NCBI GenBank assembly: GCA_019925795.1
Contig: CM034307.1
Span: 62,124,864-62,188,863, forward strand
Source: Dendrobium chrysotoxum
Taxonomy: Eukaryota; Streptophyta; Magnoliopsida; Asparagales; Orchidaceae
Length of the DNA: 64,000 nucleotides
Direction of reading: 5' to 3'
The notes below the pieces were generated by a model. It ran no database searches. It saw nothing but the letters and a program-made list of their open reading frames with translations, and was not told the DNA's origin. The translations under genes and the position numbers were made by a program. Below are positions 45,393 to 57,827 of this stretch, in pieces. How positions within the stretch are numbered: the stretch's first letter is position 1; each line of letters begins with the position of its first letter.

Positions 45393-46037
45393 AGGGGTGT
45401 CAATATATGACTTGAACCGAAACCCGACCAAGACCCAACCCAAACATTTTTGTATTTGTTCGGGTCAACTCGTTTGGCAAACTAGTTGGGTCTGAGTTTA
45501 GTTTTTTGACCCATTTTTAAAATCAGGTTCGGGTTAACCCAAACACCTGAAGTTGACCCAGATCCTCGCGTCACTCGACTCAATCCCGCTTCAGGTGTCC
45601 CACACCATGCAAGCGGGCACTCGCACTCGAGGCATGACCCCGCATCTCGCAACAACAACCTGCCTTGTGGTCCTCACCTGCTCGCTCGCTGACAGCCCTG
45701 CACTGGTGCAGCAACGGCCTGCCTCACCCTCGCTCCCGGCTCAACCCTGCCTTCCGTACCCGGGCCTCGCCTCACCCTGCATTCACGCAGGCCGCACTTG
45801 TCCCGGTGCACTCGTAGCCCGCGCTCAACCTGTTAACTCGCAGCTCATGAGCGCTCTCCTTCTTTGCGTCTGGGTTAGCGTGTCGAGCCGGGTCGACCCG
45901 AGTTTGGGGCAGGTCAGGTCCGAGTTCGAATTCTGACCTGTTTCCAAAACTGGGTCGGGTTTGAGTTAGGTTAAACAATAGCAGGTTAATATCAGGTTCG
46001 ACCCGAACCCGACCCGCAACTTGTTTTTGACACCCCT
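45393..46037. mobile_element. GACCCG-rich MULE-like MITE, copy 3
   Basis: The ends AGGGGTGTCAA and TTGACACCCCT are a perfect 10-bp inverted pair (with a further match inward). It is full of GACCCG/GGGTCGG words near both ends. The flanks (TGGTGAAACT and AATAAAAACT) are only half alike, so its target duplication has decayed or cannot be defined. No transposase. Confidence 0.75.
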
Positions 46038-47555
46038 AATAAAAACTTCATAAAACTCATGAAAAATACAATTTTGTTCATAGCTTTTAATAAATTTACA
46101 GGAATTAAAATCAAAGGTTGGGGTTTAGGAGTCTATATGGAGCTCTACAATTTTTTGAACTGGCTCGAAGGATGAATCCCAAACCTTCACCTCCAAATCA
46201 TCCCCTCTCTTTCTCTTTCTTCTTCCCGTCCTTCTCATCCTTCGTTCTCTGGCAAGCCTGAGAGGTGGGTGAGATTAGCAAATGGCTTAAGATATTTTAG
46301 TATTAAATTTTCACTATTTTAAGTTAGCACCACGACATCCGATTGCCCTAGCGCTGCAGTGTTCCAGAGAATCTTCTAGATGCCCCTAAAATATGCTCAC
46401 CTAAGACCCAACGTAGTAGCGATGCTTTCGTGCGTTGCGGTGTTCGCCCAATCCTATTTATTGGCCAATTTTTTCGAGGGCTTGGCACCAAGGCATCGCA
46501 TCCTTCTGCGCTGTGGCACCCACATAACAAAATCTAAATTTGGATTTTCACCTTTTTAATCCCAAACCTTGATTACTTTCTACTCCGTTTAACATTCGAA
46601 GGCTCATAAGTACCATTTAACTTAAAAAAATGAAGAATTAATTACAAAAAAATCACCTGGATTTGATGACTAATGCTAGAAATGTTGACTTGCTGGTTAA
46701 GTCAACATCATGTGATAGGCATATGAGAGTATCTTCTACTTGCTGGGTGAGTGGTGCTCAAGGTAGAGCAAGTAATCCCATTGGTTGGGGCAAGTGGCCC
46801 CTTAGGCTAGGGTGAGTCTGAGTTAGTCCATGGCAAGTATGCCTCAACTATTGGTGAGTCTGATTAAGTCGTGCCTTAAGCATATTTTGGTGTGCAAGGT
46901 TAGAGAAAATAACTATCATCTCATTCAATTTTTTATCATTTTCATATTTAAAATACTACAAATAAAAAAAATCTAGCAACTCCATATATTTACATCGTGT
47001 TATGACTAATTAATCAAAAAATTGATGAATGAAAAAAGTACATATTAAAAAATTTTTGTGTTCTCCAAAATTTAAGTGATATTATTATAATGAAAATTTA
47101 AAGAGGGATTTGCACACATAGTAATCAAAATTATATCAACTACATATTTAACATCAAAATTTTACTATTTACAGGCATAGTACTGAAAACTTCTAAATAA
47201 AAATAAAATGACACCCGCTGTTTCAATTCATCATCATGTCGCAGTTGCACCGCCTTCGCAAATACCGTCGCCCTTCATTCGCCGCCAATCAGTGCAAGTT
47301 TTGTTGCTTATCGAGAATTAGAACCCCTTCACCACATGCTCTCGTTGCCTCTCACATGTTATTACATTACGTCTATCACCAGCGATATCCCATTGCCCTT
47401 CACAAGTCATCAGCCTCGCTGCCAATCATGAACTCCATATTTCCTCGTCATTCAGCAATATCCAATTATGATTATATCATCTTATTGAGAGTATTCTAAA
47501 GTACGATCTTTCATTACGGTAGTACTACTATATGTAAATAGTGAAATCTATATAT

Positions 47556-47595
<40 letters not shown>

Positions 47596-47891
47596 TATTA
47601 ATTTTAAGTGCTAATATGTAAATCCTCCAAAATTAAATGGCAATTTGATAAATATATTACATTTAAGGTGGTAGGCATAATTATCCGCATGAATTTATTA
47701 TTATTATCAAAATACTCAGGTATTCTATAAAAAAATAATAAATTGCGATATCTGAGAAAAAGAAGATTTCTCTTTCACCATCCTTTTACATAATCGTTAT
47801 ACGGTTATACCAACCAAGCCCTACTAGTTTACCCGGCCAAATCGCACCATATCGAGTCGAGTTCCACAGCGGTAGCCTGAGACTGTTAAGC
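46038..47891 (+). other. Intergenic stretch and upstream region of the CPSF-A-like gene
   Basis: No gene recognised. An AT microsatellite lies at 47559-47591. The ~130 bp before the start at 47892 are richer in C and G and probably hold the 5' UTR and promoter; no TATA box is certain. Confidence 0.45.
47559..47591. repeat. AT dinucleotide microsatellite
   Basis: About 16 AT units, ~300 bp upstream of the CPSF-A-like start codon. Confidence 0.92.
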
Positions 47892-48056
47892 ATGGCTGCC
47901 GGAGAAAAGGATTCCGGTAGCGATAGCCCTCAACGGTCGGCGCCGAGGCCCGGCGGGTACTACTTGGCGAAGTACGTACTTCGTGGTAGTGCCGTCATCC
48001 ACGCAGTCCGAGGCCATCTCCGCTCCCCGACCTCCGATGACATCGTATTTGGAAAG
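47892..48056 (+). CDS. CPSF-A-like exon 1
   Basis: 55 codons from ATG to GGAAAG, with donor GTACCA at 48057. It is GC-richer than its surroundings, as 5' exons often are. Confidence 0.85.
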
Positions 48057-50140
48057 GTACCACTCTTCACCGATTCGATTTACGTCTCTTCCGTACGTTA
48101 GCTTTCTTTTGATATTTCTGTTAGGCTCTGCCTTGATTCCGTGTTTAGATTTTTCAAAGCATTTGATCGAGGTTCTGTCGAAGTTGTTGCATCTGGTGGT
48201 TTGAATGTATGAAAAGAAGATGACCATGTGCAGTGGATTTTAGATGCAATAGGCTGCTTGTGAGGATCTTATCTCTTTAGCCAAGAAACAACGAAGAAGA
48301 AATAAGAAAAAGAATGCATTTTTATACCTCAAGTTCGGTTATATGATCTAAGTCCATGGGTGAAATCGCAATGTGGGAGGAGTGTTTCTGGATACCTGCT
48401 TGAACTACTTTCGCAGTGCCTCTGAAAAATTTTCTATTCTATTTTCTTTTTCTTCCTCCAAAATCAAAGTAGCTTTATGTAAACCACATATGCATGAAGT
48501 TGACAACTCCTTGTTCCAGTTGTAACTAGGTTTGCTGAGTTCGAACCCACTGAGAATTGCCCTGAACAATCTAAGTATTGCTTTATGGATTCTATGTTAA
48601 ACATACATGTATTTATTTCAAGATAATTTAGAGATATGAATTAAATTGTTTAATACATGAAAAATTCCGCAAAAAAAAAAAGAAGAAGAAGAAGAAGCCA
48701 ATCCTTATATATTTTAGCATCATCATCATGATCATCATTAGCCTTATCCCAACAATTTGGGGTTGGCTTCATGAAACTTCATTTTCCATTCATGCGTTCA
48801 TGTTGCGGTGCACCGATTGTTGTCCTAATTGATTTTAGAACCATCATCATCATCTTTAGCGTTATCCAACTATTTACGGTTATCTTTATGAATCCTTAAT
48901 TTTCATTCATTTCTGTTGAGGTCATCAATTGCTGTAAATTGAACACTTTGGTAGAAGTCTCTTCTTTATTTTAATTTAAGTTAAAAGCCACGACATTATT
49001 ATACATAAGTTATTTTATTCTAATTTGACTAGTGGAATTAAAAATGTGCTTGTTAGTCAATGCAATCTAAATGTTACTTTAATCCAATCTAAATATCACA
49101 AATTAAAATTTTATGAATATATCAAATAATAATTCAATTAGTTGGATAAAAAGGGAAGGGAACCTTGTTAACTTTCCAATTAGGACAATATGATTAAACA
49201 GATTGAGTAACGACTCAACCAAGGAAATAATCATTTTGTAAATATGGAAGTCTCTAATGGTTACACTTGACAATAACGAGAGCTTAGGCAATGATAAAAA
49301 TTATGATACAATGCAGATAGGATGAGAAGCAAAGTTATGGTGAAGACAAGAAAAGGGAAATGGGTGAAATGAAAGGTGAAACATCAGTGACTCATGACAA
49401 AGGAAAGGAAGAAGATGGAGCTTTGATGCAACTTTGTTGTAGTGCTTATCAATTAAGTAGGAGATGAATTGACATCGTGAAAACCCTACCCCAACTTCTC
49501 CTGTTATATTGGGGAGGGAATTGAGATTGTGGTCCCCATTATTCTCACTTTATTATTAAGTTTGCTTGGGTCTTTCCAAAAATCCTTTTTAGATTTGTAT
49601 TATTTAATCTTAGAATAATATCAGATTTTTCTCTATAAAATGGTCGGTATTTTAATATGTTCCCCTAACAATTCTGGAGAATTTATTACAAATTTCTGTT
49701 GTAAAAATATTATATATACGATATGTGTTGTTAATTGTATAATTTCCTTCAATTTTTATGCCAATTATTTTCTATATACAATTTTCTGCAAAATATAATA
49801 TTATCATATTATTATTCATTTTAGGAGACATCTTTGGAGTTGGTGGTAATTGATGAAGATGGAATAGTGCAATCAATCTGCGAGCAACCTGTATTTGGGA
49901 TTATCAAAGATCTTGCCATCTTAGGATGGAATGATAAATTTGGGCAATCAAGGTCACAGGTTTTGTTCTTCTTCCTTTCGGATCATTGTTTTAAAATTTT
50001 TGCTTTGTTTGGAGATTTCAATTTTTCATTGCTAAGTATGTGGAAAAACTAATTGTTCAGATGATAGGGAAAGATCTATTGGTGGTTCTTTCAGACTCAG
50101 GAAAGCTTTCTTTTCTTGCCTTCTCCTTTGAGATGCACAG
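47892..50140 (+). CDS. CPSF A subunit / DDB1-MMS1 family protein (3'-partial, first three exons)
   Basis: Exons 47892-48056, 49825-49959 and 50061-50140 join in frame (127 visible residues; the last codon is split, phase 2). The start at 47892 has the context AGCATGGCTGCC, and the N-terminus is charged and non-hydrophobic (MAAGEKDSGSDS), so no signal peptide. Then come YYLAKYVLRGSAVIHAVRGH, IVFGKETSLELVVIDEDGIV, VFGIIKDLAIL and GKDLLVVLSDSGKLSFLAF: the first blades of a beta-propeller as in DDB1, CPSF160 and SF3b130. Proteins of this superfamily act as scaffolds in ubiquitin ligases, 3'-end processing or splicing; the plant protein's exact role I do not know. I recall its Arabidopsis counterpart as At3g11960, next to HST (At3g11945). 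The full protein should be well over 1000 residues, so most exons lie beyond 64000. The third intron exceeds 13.8 kb. Confidence 0.85.
48057..49824 (+). other. CPSF-A-like intron 1
   Basis: Holds an A/GAA microsatellite at 48670-48698. Two partial copies of a LINE-tail-like word (CCTTATCCCAACAATTTGGG near 48740 and GCGTTATCCAACTATTTACG near 48860) recall the 3' end of RTE-type LINEs. Nothing else recognised. Confidence 0.5.
49825..49959 (+). CDS. CPSF-A-like exon 2
   Basis: 45 codons; acceptor CATTTTAG ends at 49824, donor GTTTTG (weak) at 49960. It encodes ETSLELVVIDEDGIVQSICE and QPVFGIIKDLAIL. Confidence 0.85.
50061..50140 (+). CDS. CPSF-A-like exon 3
   Basis: Acceptor TTGTTCAG ends at 50060; donor GTTAGT at 50141. 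It encodes MIGKDLLVVLSDSGKLSFLA and FSFEMH, ending in phase 2. Confidence 0.85.
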
Positions 50141-51130
50141 GTTAGTTATGCTCCACATTCTTTTTGAAGCGGTGACGATTTATTTATAGGTGGAATTCCA
50201 TTGGTCCCCCTTTATTGTGTCATGCAATGCAAACATTATTTCATTAAAGCCATTAAGTTGGTCCATGTACTTTTTTCATAGCATAGAATTTGGTCATTTT
50301 TTGAAATTTCTAGTTATGATGCATCACCATATTATCTTCCGTAATTCCTCTTGGTAACTACACATATTGTTGGGGTGAAATCATCCATGCAACTATTGAT
50401 AAATTAATCCATACTTGACAATATTATTTTCTCATATACTAGAGGGAAAGGGGGTCAGGATGATGATAGTGATGTGAGATAAGATAATGTTGGTACTAAG
50501 ATGGGATTTAGTGGGGTTGGGTTGGAGTGCATGAGAAAGATATAGATTAATTGTTAGATGGCTGGATAGGGATGGGAATTGGGTCTGGGGGGATACATAA
50601 ATGGAGATGGATATAGAAATTTTAGGTATCAAAGCAAATTATAGTGCATGATCGGATTATGCGGCAATGGATTGATTTGGTTTTATTGTTGTTAATTTGG
50701 TTAAAGTGTTTTATCCAATAGAATGTCTAGGGCAGCCATGCACACATCTTTTATTCCTGTTTTTTAGTGAATGGAGACGATACATTAAATTCTTGTTGTA
50801 TTGTTTAAGTTTTTGCAATACGTTGTAGAAAATATTTATTAAATGCTAATATGAGTTTATTGATTTGTCACAAAATTGTTGATGGGACCTTTAGTTATTG
50901 ATATATGCTTGGTATTTGTAGATTGTTTTCTTCAATTTAAGGTTGAGTATTATAAATATTTATCTCATTTATAGTTTCTCTACATATGCTTTAATTAAGA
51001 ATGGCCTCATAGGGTGGATTTTCAAATCTCCTAACTCTCACCCATTTATTTTCTTTTCACACTTAATTCATTATCAACTTTCTCTTGGCTGCTATTATTG
51101 AAATAAATATAAAATCATGACCCATACTTT
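50141..51130 (+). other. CPSF-A-like intron 3, first stretch
   Basis: AT-rich; no element or gene recognised. Confidence 0.45.
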
Positions 51131-51950
51131 TTCATCCGCTAAAACCTAACAATTCATGGACTTCAACTTTCTATTACAACAGTCAAGCAATCTGTGGACA
51201 ATAATTTTTCATGTACAATAATTCAACTATTGATGGACAACAACATTATATTTATGCGATGGAATTAATTTTGTATTCCTGAATGAAAGACTTTTTTTTC
51301 AAATTTATTTCTTTTATTGATGGTAGTTTCTCTGCTATTTATGTACAACTCCTTTTTTTAAATGCAATACTAAGGAATATAATTTAATCAAAAAAAAAAT
51401 CCCATTTCTTTTTTCCCATTCTAATTTTCAAGATGGTATTAGAGACATTAAGGTTGTACTCCCAATGAGGTAGATAAGTCCTTCAACATAATATTTCTCT
51501 TCCAAGTTTATGAGTCCTTAACGTACATTGAATGCTAATTTTCATCTACTAAAACCTAACAATTCATGGACTTCAACTTTCTATTACAACAATCAAGCAA
51601 TCTGTGGACAATAATTTTTCATGTACAATAATTCAACTATTGATGGACAACAACATTATATTTATGCGATGGAATTAATTTTGTATTACTGAATGAAAGA
51701 CTTTTTTTTTCAAATTTATTTCTTTTATTGATGGTAGTTTCTCTGCTATTTATGTACAACTCCTTTTTTAAATGCAATACTAAGGAATATAATTTAATCA
51801 AAAAAAAATCCCATTTCTTTTTTCCCATTCTAATTTTCAAGATGGTATTAGAGACATTAAGGTTCTACTCCCAATGAGGTTGATAAGTCCTTCAACATAA
51901 TATTTCTCTTCCAAGTTTATGAGTCCTTAACGTACATTGAATGCTAATTT
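51131..51950 (+). repeat. Tandem duplication, 2 x ~410 bp, nearly identical
   Basis: Unit 1 is about 51131-51540 and unit 2 about 51541-51950. Landmarks shift by 410 bp (AAAACCTAACAATTCATGGA at 51141 and 51551). Differences are a few substitutions and homopolymer-length changes. Each unit contains ATGGTATTAGAGACATTAAG, which resembles a copia primer-binding site after an LTR. Confidence 0.93.
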
Positions 51951-53779
51951 TCATCCAACAAGAGTGGTGAAAATGTATTTGAAGGATCCTCTTGGAAAGA
52001 AGTCAGTAATAGTTGCTAGGAAAAAAATAGTTGTTAAAAGTCGATAATATGAACGTTGGAAATCGACCTCAAGATATAAATAGTCGAAACATAGAAAATC
52101 TAGGATGAAATATATGGCTTAAAATTTTTAAGAGAACCAATAATAGAGACAATTCACAACTCTTTCTTTTCTCTATCAACCATATGAATGATAAACCAAG
52201 AAGGACAAACTTTTCTCTTAGCAAAGCTTATCCTGGAACATTACTAGAATAATCTTGGTTGCTCGAAAAGGTATATTCTCAAGTGTCCTCGTTGCAAATA
52301 AAGAGAATACTACTACTTAGTAGACTCAAAAGTTTCGGATCATATAATAGGAGAGAAAAATGCTTTTCATAATTACAATCATTTTCATTAAAATTATAAT
52401 ATTTGGATTGCAAATGAGTTTCTATTAAACATGTTATAATAAGTTTTATTATTCTTTCAAACATGGTTTAAATTGCACAATATGAAAGGGGCACATCAGT
52501 GCTTTTTTGGAAAACTCGCAATGAGGCTCACGCCTCATTTGGTGTTATGTGAGACGTACTTAGTTTAGAGCTAGGGCATATTTGAAGAAACAAAGTAAAA
52601 TAAACATAATAAAACACTTCTACGTACACAAATAGTACCATGCCTCACTCATGCATACATTTGGTCTCACGAAATAGCCATTACCGGAGCACCTCACCTG
52701 TCACGTAATTCCTTCTAAATTCTTTACGCATGCCATCGTCCGTCTCTTTTCTAGCCGTGGCCGTTGCCGCTTCCTAATCAAGTCTACATCCTCTAAAAGG
52801 AACTCTTTGATGTTTATATAATACTTCTTACATCCTGATTTGATGTTATGATATTAATATGTTCTTGATACTTTGCATGATCTATTACTATTTTCTATGT
52901 TAGGATGTTAATGCGTTACTTTTTAATATGTTCATAGATTACGATGTTTATAAGTTACTTCTTACTTCATACTTTGATGTCAACACTTCTTATTTTGCAC
53001 CATTTTTTTATTCAGAGACTTACGCCTCAAAATGACTCAAGGCTTACAGTTGACCTCACGGACGAAAAATGCCCTCAAAATCAAACTACGTAATTTTAAA
53101 TCTTGCTTTCAAAACATCTTATACTTTGTGTTTTTAGTGCTTAACCATGATGTTCTATATCACGAGGATTCAGATGGGAGCATTAGGTGTGAATATATTC
53201 TCATGGATTAGTGATTTCAAATCTTATTTACTAGATGGGGCTGTAAACGAAAAAAATATTATCATTCTCCTATTTTCACTAGGTTTCTAATAGTACGGTC
53301 CAAATGAATCATTTGGTTCTATTGGATGGTTTATCTTTTGGCTTCATGCACCATATTTTTGTACTCTGGTAATTCTTGGTAATTACTTTTACTATACTCA
53401 TACCATTAACTTGTTATACTATTGCATAAAAAAGAAAAACACCTAAGAAAAATTGTGTTGCTAAATTTTCATTTACTTTTTAACACTTTTAGGACTTGAA
53501 CTTGGGGAGATTGATTGACAGTTCTTAGATGTATCATGATTCTATCTTCAAAAAAATAATCTCTCAAGGTACGACTAAAATGACCGGTTTTGCATCTATC
53601 AAAACACTTCAAATTTCAAACACACTTCAAATAATGTTAATGATATAAGCTTTGACACTACGCCTATATCTCTCAAACTGTATTTAAAAAATAGATTCCA
53701 TCTTTTTCTACCAACAACAATTCAAAGGATTTTTCATTGTGAAATTTATCTTTTGGCTAAATACACTCATATATCCTAG
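51951..53779 (+). other. CPSF-A-like intron 3, stretch before the copia integrase
   Basis: Possibly the leader or gag part of the copia remnant, but no gag motif is readable. A GAGGCTCACGCCTCA palindrome lies at 52522-52536. Confidence 0.4.
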
Positions 53780-55129
53780 TCCAACCTACAAACATTTCTA
53801 CATTTGTTTTAGTCCACAATGATGTGTGGGGACCATCTATAGCAGAAGAAATATCTTTAGAGCTAGATTGTTTATTTCCTTCGTTGACTATCATACCCAT
53901 GCCACTTGGGTTTTTTTAATTAAAGAAAAATCTGAAGCATGAAATTTTAACACCGTGATTCATACTCAGTTTCATGTTAAAATCTATTTTCTAAAATGCC
54001 AAAGAGTACTTCAAATCAATTTAAGAAAAATATATCCTACATTAAGAGATTATCCACCAAAGCTCTTATTTTGACTCCCCTCTATAAAATGAACTTGCTG
54101 AAATAAAAAGTAGGCACCTCTTAGAGGTTGATAGATTATTAATATTATTCAGTAATGTTTTGAAATATATTTGAGGAGAAGATATCCTAACTACTGCATA
54201 TCTCTTTCGTAGAATGTTCTCATGATCACCTAAATTTCAAATCCCACTTAGATCCTTCTCGCTTTATTTCTTAAATTAAAGTCATTTTTTTTCCTCCAAA
54301 AATCTTTGGATATTCAGCCTTTATTATTTTCAAAATTAGAGCAATTTCGACCTTAAATCTATCAAGGCTATCTTGATTGAATCCTTCATAATTTAAAATG
54401 ATATAAACTCTATACTCCATTCACTAGAAAAATTTACAATTCTAGGACATGGCCTCCATTGAACCCCTAATTCACTATAAACCTTAAACAAAGTCAGAGG
54501 AAATTAAAGAATAGGAATTTTAAGTTCAGAATTTATTTGATTATTCACTATTCTCTCTCATCAAAACTTGCCAATGAGCATTTCTCATTTCCCTTCATTT
54601 AACCTAATAAAGCCTTACCATAACCACAAACTCCCTCATCACCGTATTAGTTTATCCAACCTATTGAAACCCCACTAGTACTGCAAACTCAATTGTCGCC
54701 TTGTCAATACATCTAACCCATGCAAAATGAACTTCGTGCCTATACTAGGAGGGAAAAAAACCCACAAGGTAACAATTAACATGTCTTTTACACACCTAAG
54801 AACTTAAACCTAGTTCAAGGACCAATGAAGTACACACTAGTGAGATTAGATTCTTAACTAATATCCAACTATGCTATTACCTTAATAAAATGGATGAGAT
54901 AATTCACCAAACACCCAACTGTGATTACATGACTTAAAACTTCTATTGGATTTTGTGTTTTTGTCACTTATCTTGATAATATATAAATTTCAAATAATGT
55001 TCATGAAGCTCTTAAAATACTTGAGTAAAAGAAAGTTGCATTGGAAGAAATCCTAACCTTATAAAAGAATGGTACTCGGGAAGTTTTCGAACTTCTATTA
55101 GGAAAAAACTGATATGATGCAAATGAATC

Positions 55130-55599
55130 TGTTAGGCCGGTGCAAGAAGGACCGGTCCAGCCGGCCTAGCACAAGGGCTGACCTCTGGTTTATTCCAGAC
55201 GGACCAAACAGCCGCCGATCCCCCTTGTGGGGCCCCTTATTTGAATAAAAAATTCAAGAGGAGGTGGCGGTTTAGGGGGAAATTGAATATGGGAGGGGCT
55301 GTTTAGTAATTAGAATTATATTTGTATGCTTTTTTTAAATTTTTTTTTAAATTATATTTGTATGCTTTAAATAGATGGGAAGGGTTAGGGTTAGGGTTAG
55401 GGTTATCTTTATTTTTGTTGAATTTGGGATTTCTCTTAGGTTTTCTTGGGCTCTATCTGCCCGTGTTTGTTTCTTCTTCTTATTATTAATAAAAAGGTTT
55501 CTCATGCGTGATTCCACCTAGATCTTTCTTGGCGACTCTTCGAACTGAAATTCAATTTCAACCAAGCTTTTCTTCTAATTCAAGAGGTGTTTCCTAACA
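55130..55599 (+). repeat. 5' LTR of the nested Ty3/gypsy element
   Basis: 470 bp, TGTTAGGCC to TTTCCTAACA. It contains a TTTAAATAG TATA-like box and directly after it four GGGTTA units (55382-55405). AATAAAAAGG near 55490 may be a poly(A) signal. Confidence 0.88.
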
Positions 55600-55600
55600 A

Positions 55601-55614
55601 TTGGTATCATAGCA
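55601..55614 (+). promoter_or_regulatory. Primer-binding site (initiator tRNA-Met type)
   Basis: TTGGTATCATAGC follows the LTR by one base. It differs by one base from TGGTATCAGAGC, the usual plant sequence complementary to the tRNA-Met 3' end. Confidence 0.8.
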
Positions 55615-55678
55615 CTTTCTTAGGTGGAAAAATAAGTTGTCTTTGCTGATTTTTGCGGTTGGAGTCTAGATCCAATTA

Positions 55679-56880
55679 ATGGAAGGAAAGAAGATAGATG
55701 CGTTGGAAGGCAGGATGGAACAACTCAAGGTCGGAGTAGAGGAAAAATATTCCGAGGTAGAGGGAGGACTCTTAGCCATCGAGAACCACTTTGGAAACTT
55801 TGAAGATATGATGAAAAAAGATGTTTGAGATGCAGTCTAAAGCGTTATCGATGATTCCTAGGGTTGAACCTATAGGAAAGGAAATTCAGGAGGACGGTGA
55901 TGAATCGGAGAATGTTTTCCATCAAGGACCGCCATGTTGGGCTCCGTTGGTGGGCAGATCTAGGTATTTTGAAGGTAGGGACAACAAGAAGGAGGGAGGC
56001 CGACCCCTTTGGGAGACTACCCTGGCATGGGGAGAGGTGGAATGGAGAAGGTCATGGTTGGGGGGAGCGATGGGGTCCAACTCAATCAAGGGAGTAAGGA
56101 AGGGAATCAAACCACCACCACAAGGGAGGAACCAACAGAGTAAGAAACTATTGGGGTATGGATGTGAGAGCAAGGAAGCTAAAGATGTTGGTCTTTGAAG
56201 CGGAGGATGCTCAGGGTTCGGTGAACCGGGTGGAACATTACTTTGTTATCAATGAGCTGACTGAAGGGGAAAAACTCATGGCAGTGGGCCTGTGCTTGGA
56301 TGGAAAAGCCTTAGCTTGGTTTCAGTGGAGGGAGGCTCGATATCCGATCTATTCATGGGAGGAATTTAAGGAGTGTTTGTTGGAACGTTTCCAAGCCATT
56401 CGGGAAGGAGACCTCCACGAACAGTTCTATGACCTAACTTAAGAGGGGACAATCATGGAGTATCGGGAGAAGTTCGAGCTGCTGTCGGGGAGATTGAGAG
56501 GAGTTTCTGAGGAAGGGAATTTCATGAAGGTGCTTAGAGAGGACATACAGGCAGAGCTCAGGGTACTGAGACCTAGAGGAATGAGAGATACGATGGAGCT
56601 TGCTAAGAGGGTGGAGAAAAAAATATCGAAGGGAGAAGGCTAGCAGGAGCAACATCATGGGAGGGACTTACAGAAGCCCCTCTACGACCTTGGCACTGAG
56701 AACCTAGACGATGTCATTTTAGATGGAATCACCAAAGGAGAAGAGCACGGGAGTTCGCCCTGGAGGCAACTTCAAACGCTTTACAGAGGCAGCGGTGCAG
56801 GATAGGCGGGCAAAAGGGTTATGTTTTAGATGTGATGAGAATTATATGCCGGGGCATAGGTGTAAGGACTGAACTCTTCA
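55679..56880 (+). pseudogene. gag pseudogene of the nested Ty3/gypsy element
   Basis: The start at 55679 opens MEGKKIDALEGRMEQLKVGV, a coiled-coil-like N-terminus, broken by stops. The gag core is open at 56158-56442 (VNRVEHYFVINELTEGEKLM, ALAWFQWREARYPIYSWEEF). After a stop it goes on at 56455-56643 (EYREKFELLSGRLRGVSEEG). The zinc knuckle CFRCDENYMPGHRCKD is at 56824-56871. At least three inactivating stops. Confidence 0.82.
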
Positions 56881-56938
56881 GGTTCTTGTTGCCTGTGATA
56901 ACGAGGAAGCTGAGGAGGGAGGTGGGAGTGAGGCACCA

Positions 56939-57330
56939 GTGGAGGAGGAAAAGTTGCATTTAGACATGATAGAGGTTTCCTTGAGCTTAGTGGTGGGATT
57001 AACTCCAAATTACATCATGAAAGTCAAAGGAGAAATAACAGACAAGGAAGTAACAATATTGATAGATAGTGGGGCTACCCACAATTTCATCTGCAATCAA
57101 GTCGTAGACCAATTGGGGGTGAAATTGGTGGAAACAAGGTGCTATGGGGTGATGATGGGCACTGGGAAGATAGAGACAGGTAGTGTAGTGTGTAGCGGGG
57201 TGATGCTGACCATACAGGGGTCCAGGTGAGGGAGGACTTCCTCCTATTAGAGTTAGGGAGCACTAATGTCATTCTGGGGATGAGATGGTTGCAGACCTTG
57301 GGGGATACCAAGGTCAATTGAGGAGCACTG
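56939..57330 (+). pseudogene. Protease remnant
   Basis: VTILIDSGATHNFICNQVVD contains the intact DSGA active site (57064-57075). LGSTNVILGMRWLQTLGDTK follows in another frame (57255-57315). A frameshift near 57225 separates the halves. Confidence 0.82.
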
Positions 57331-57539
57331 ACGATGGAACTGCTGGTGGAAGGGATAAGGGTGGTGATCAAAGGAGATGCAGGGCTCTCCAAAGCCAGGG
57401 CGTCTCTCAAAATCATGGTAAAGGTCATACAAGAGGTTGGAGGAGGATTTCTGCTGGAGCTATAGAGTTTAGAGGAGATCAGAGGGGAGAAAGGGTGGAC
57501 ATCCCTCTTTCAGTACGGCTAGTTATACAATAGTTCAAT

Positions 57540-57827
57540 GAGGTTTTTCAACCACCTTAGGGATTGCAATCACAGAGGGGATAGGAGCATACCATCACTT
57601 TGAGGGAGGGGTCTCACCAATCAGTGTTAGACCCTACTGCTACCCTCAGATCCAGAAGGTGAGATTAAGAAGCTGATTCGAGAGATATTTGAGGCAGGGA
57701 TCATTAGGCTAAGCGCGAGCTTTTTTTCTAGCCCAGTTCTATTGGTCATGAAGAAGGATGGAAGCTAGTGATTTTGTGTGGATTATCAGGCTTTGAATAA
57801 GAAGACTGTGCTAGACAAGTTTCATAT
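57540..57827 (+). pseudogene. RT, first part (before the solo-LTR insertion)
   Basis: PxxCYPQIQK, EIKKLIREIFEAGIIRLSAS, FSSPVLLVMKKDGS and FCVDYQALNKKTVLDKF. Two stops (TAG TGA, 57766-57771) replace the usual Trp-Arg after DGS. The frame is cut at 57827 by the insertion and resumes after 59623. Confidence 0.85.

Noticed and set aside
47236..47499. 87-codon + strand open frame upstream of the CPSF-A-like gene
   Set aside because: No recognisable domain; next to an AT microsatellite; likely chance.
55821..56198. 125-codon frame near the start of the nested element
   Set aside because: Partly an out-of-frame reading of the decayed gag region; not listed separately.
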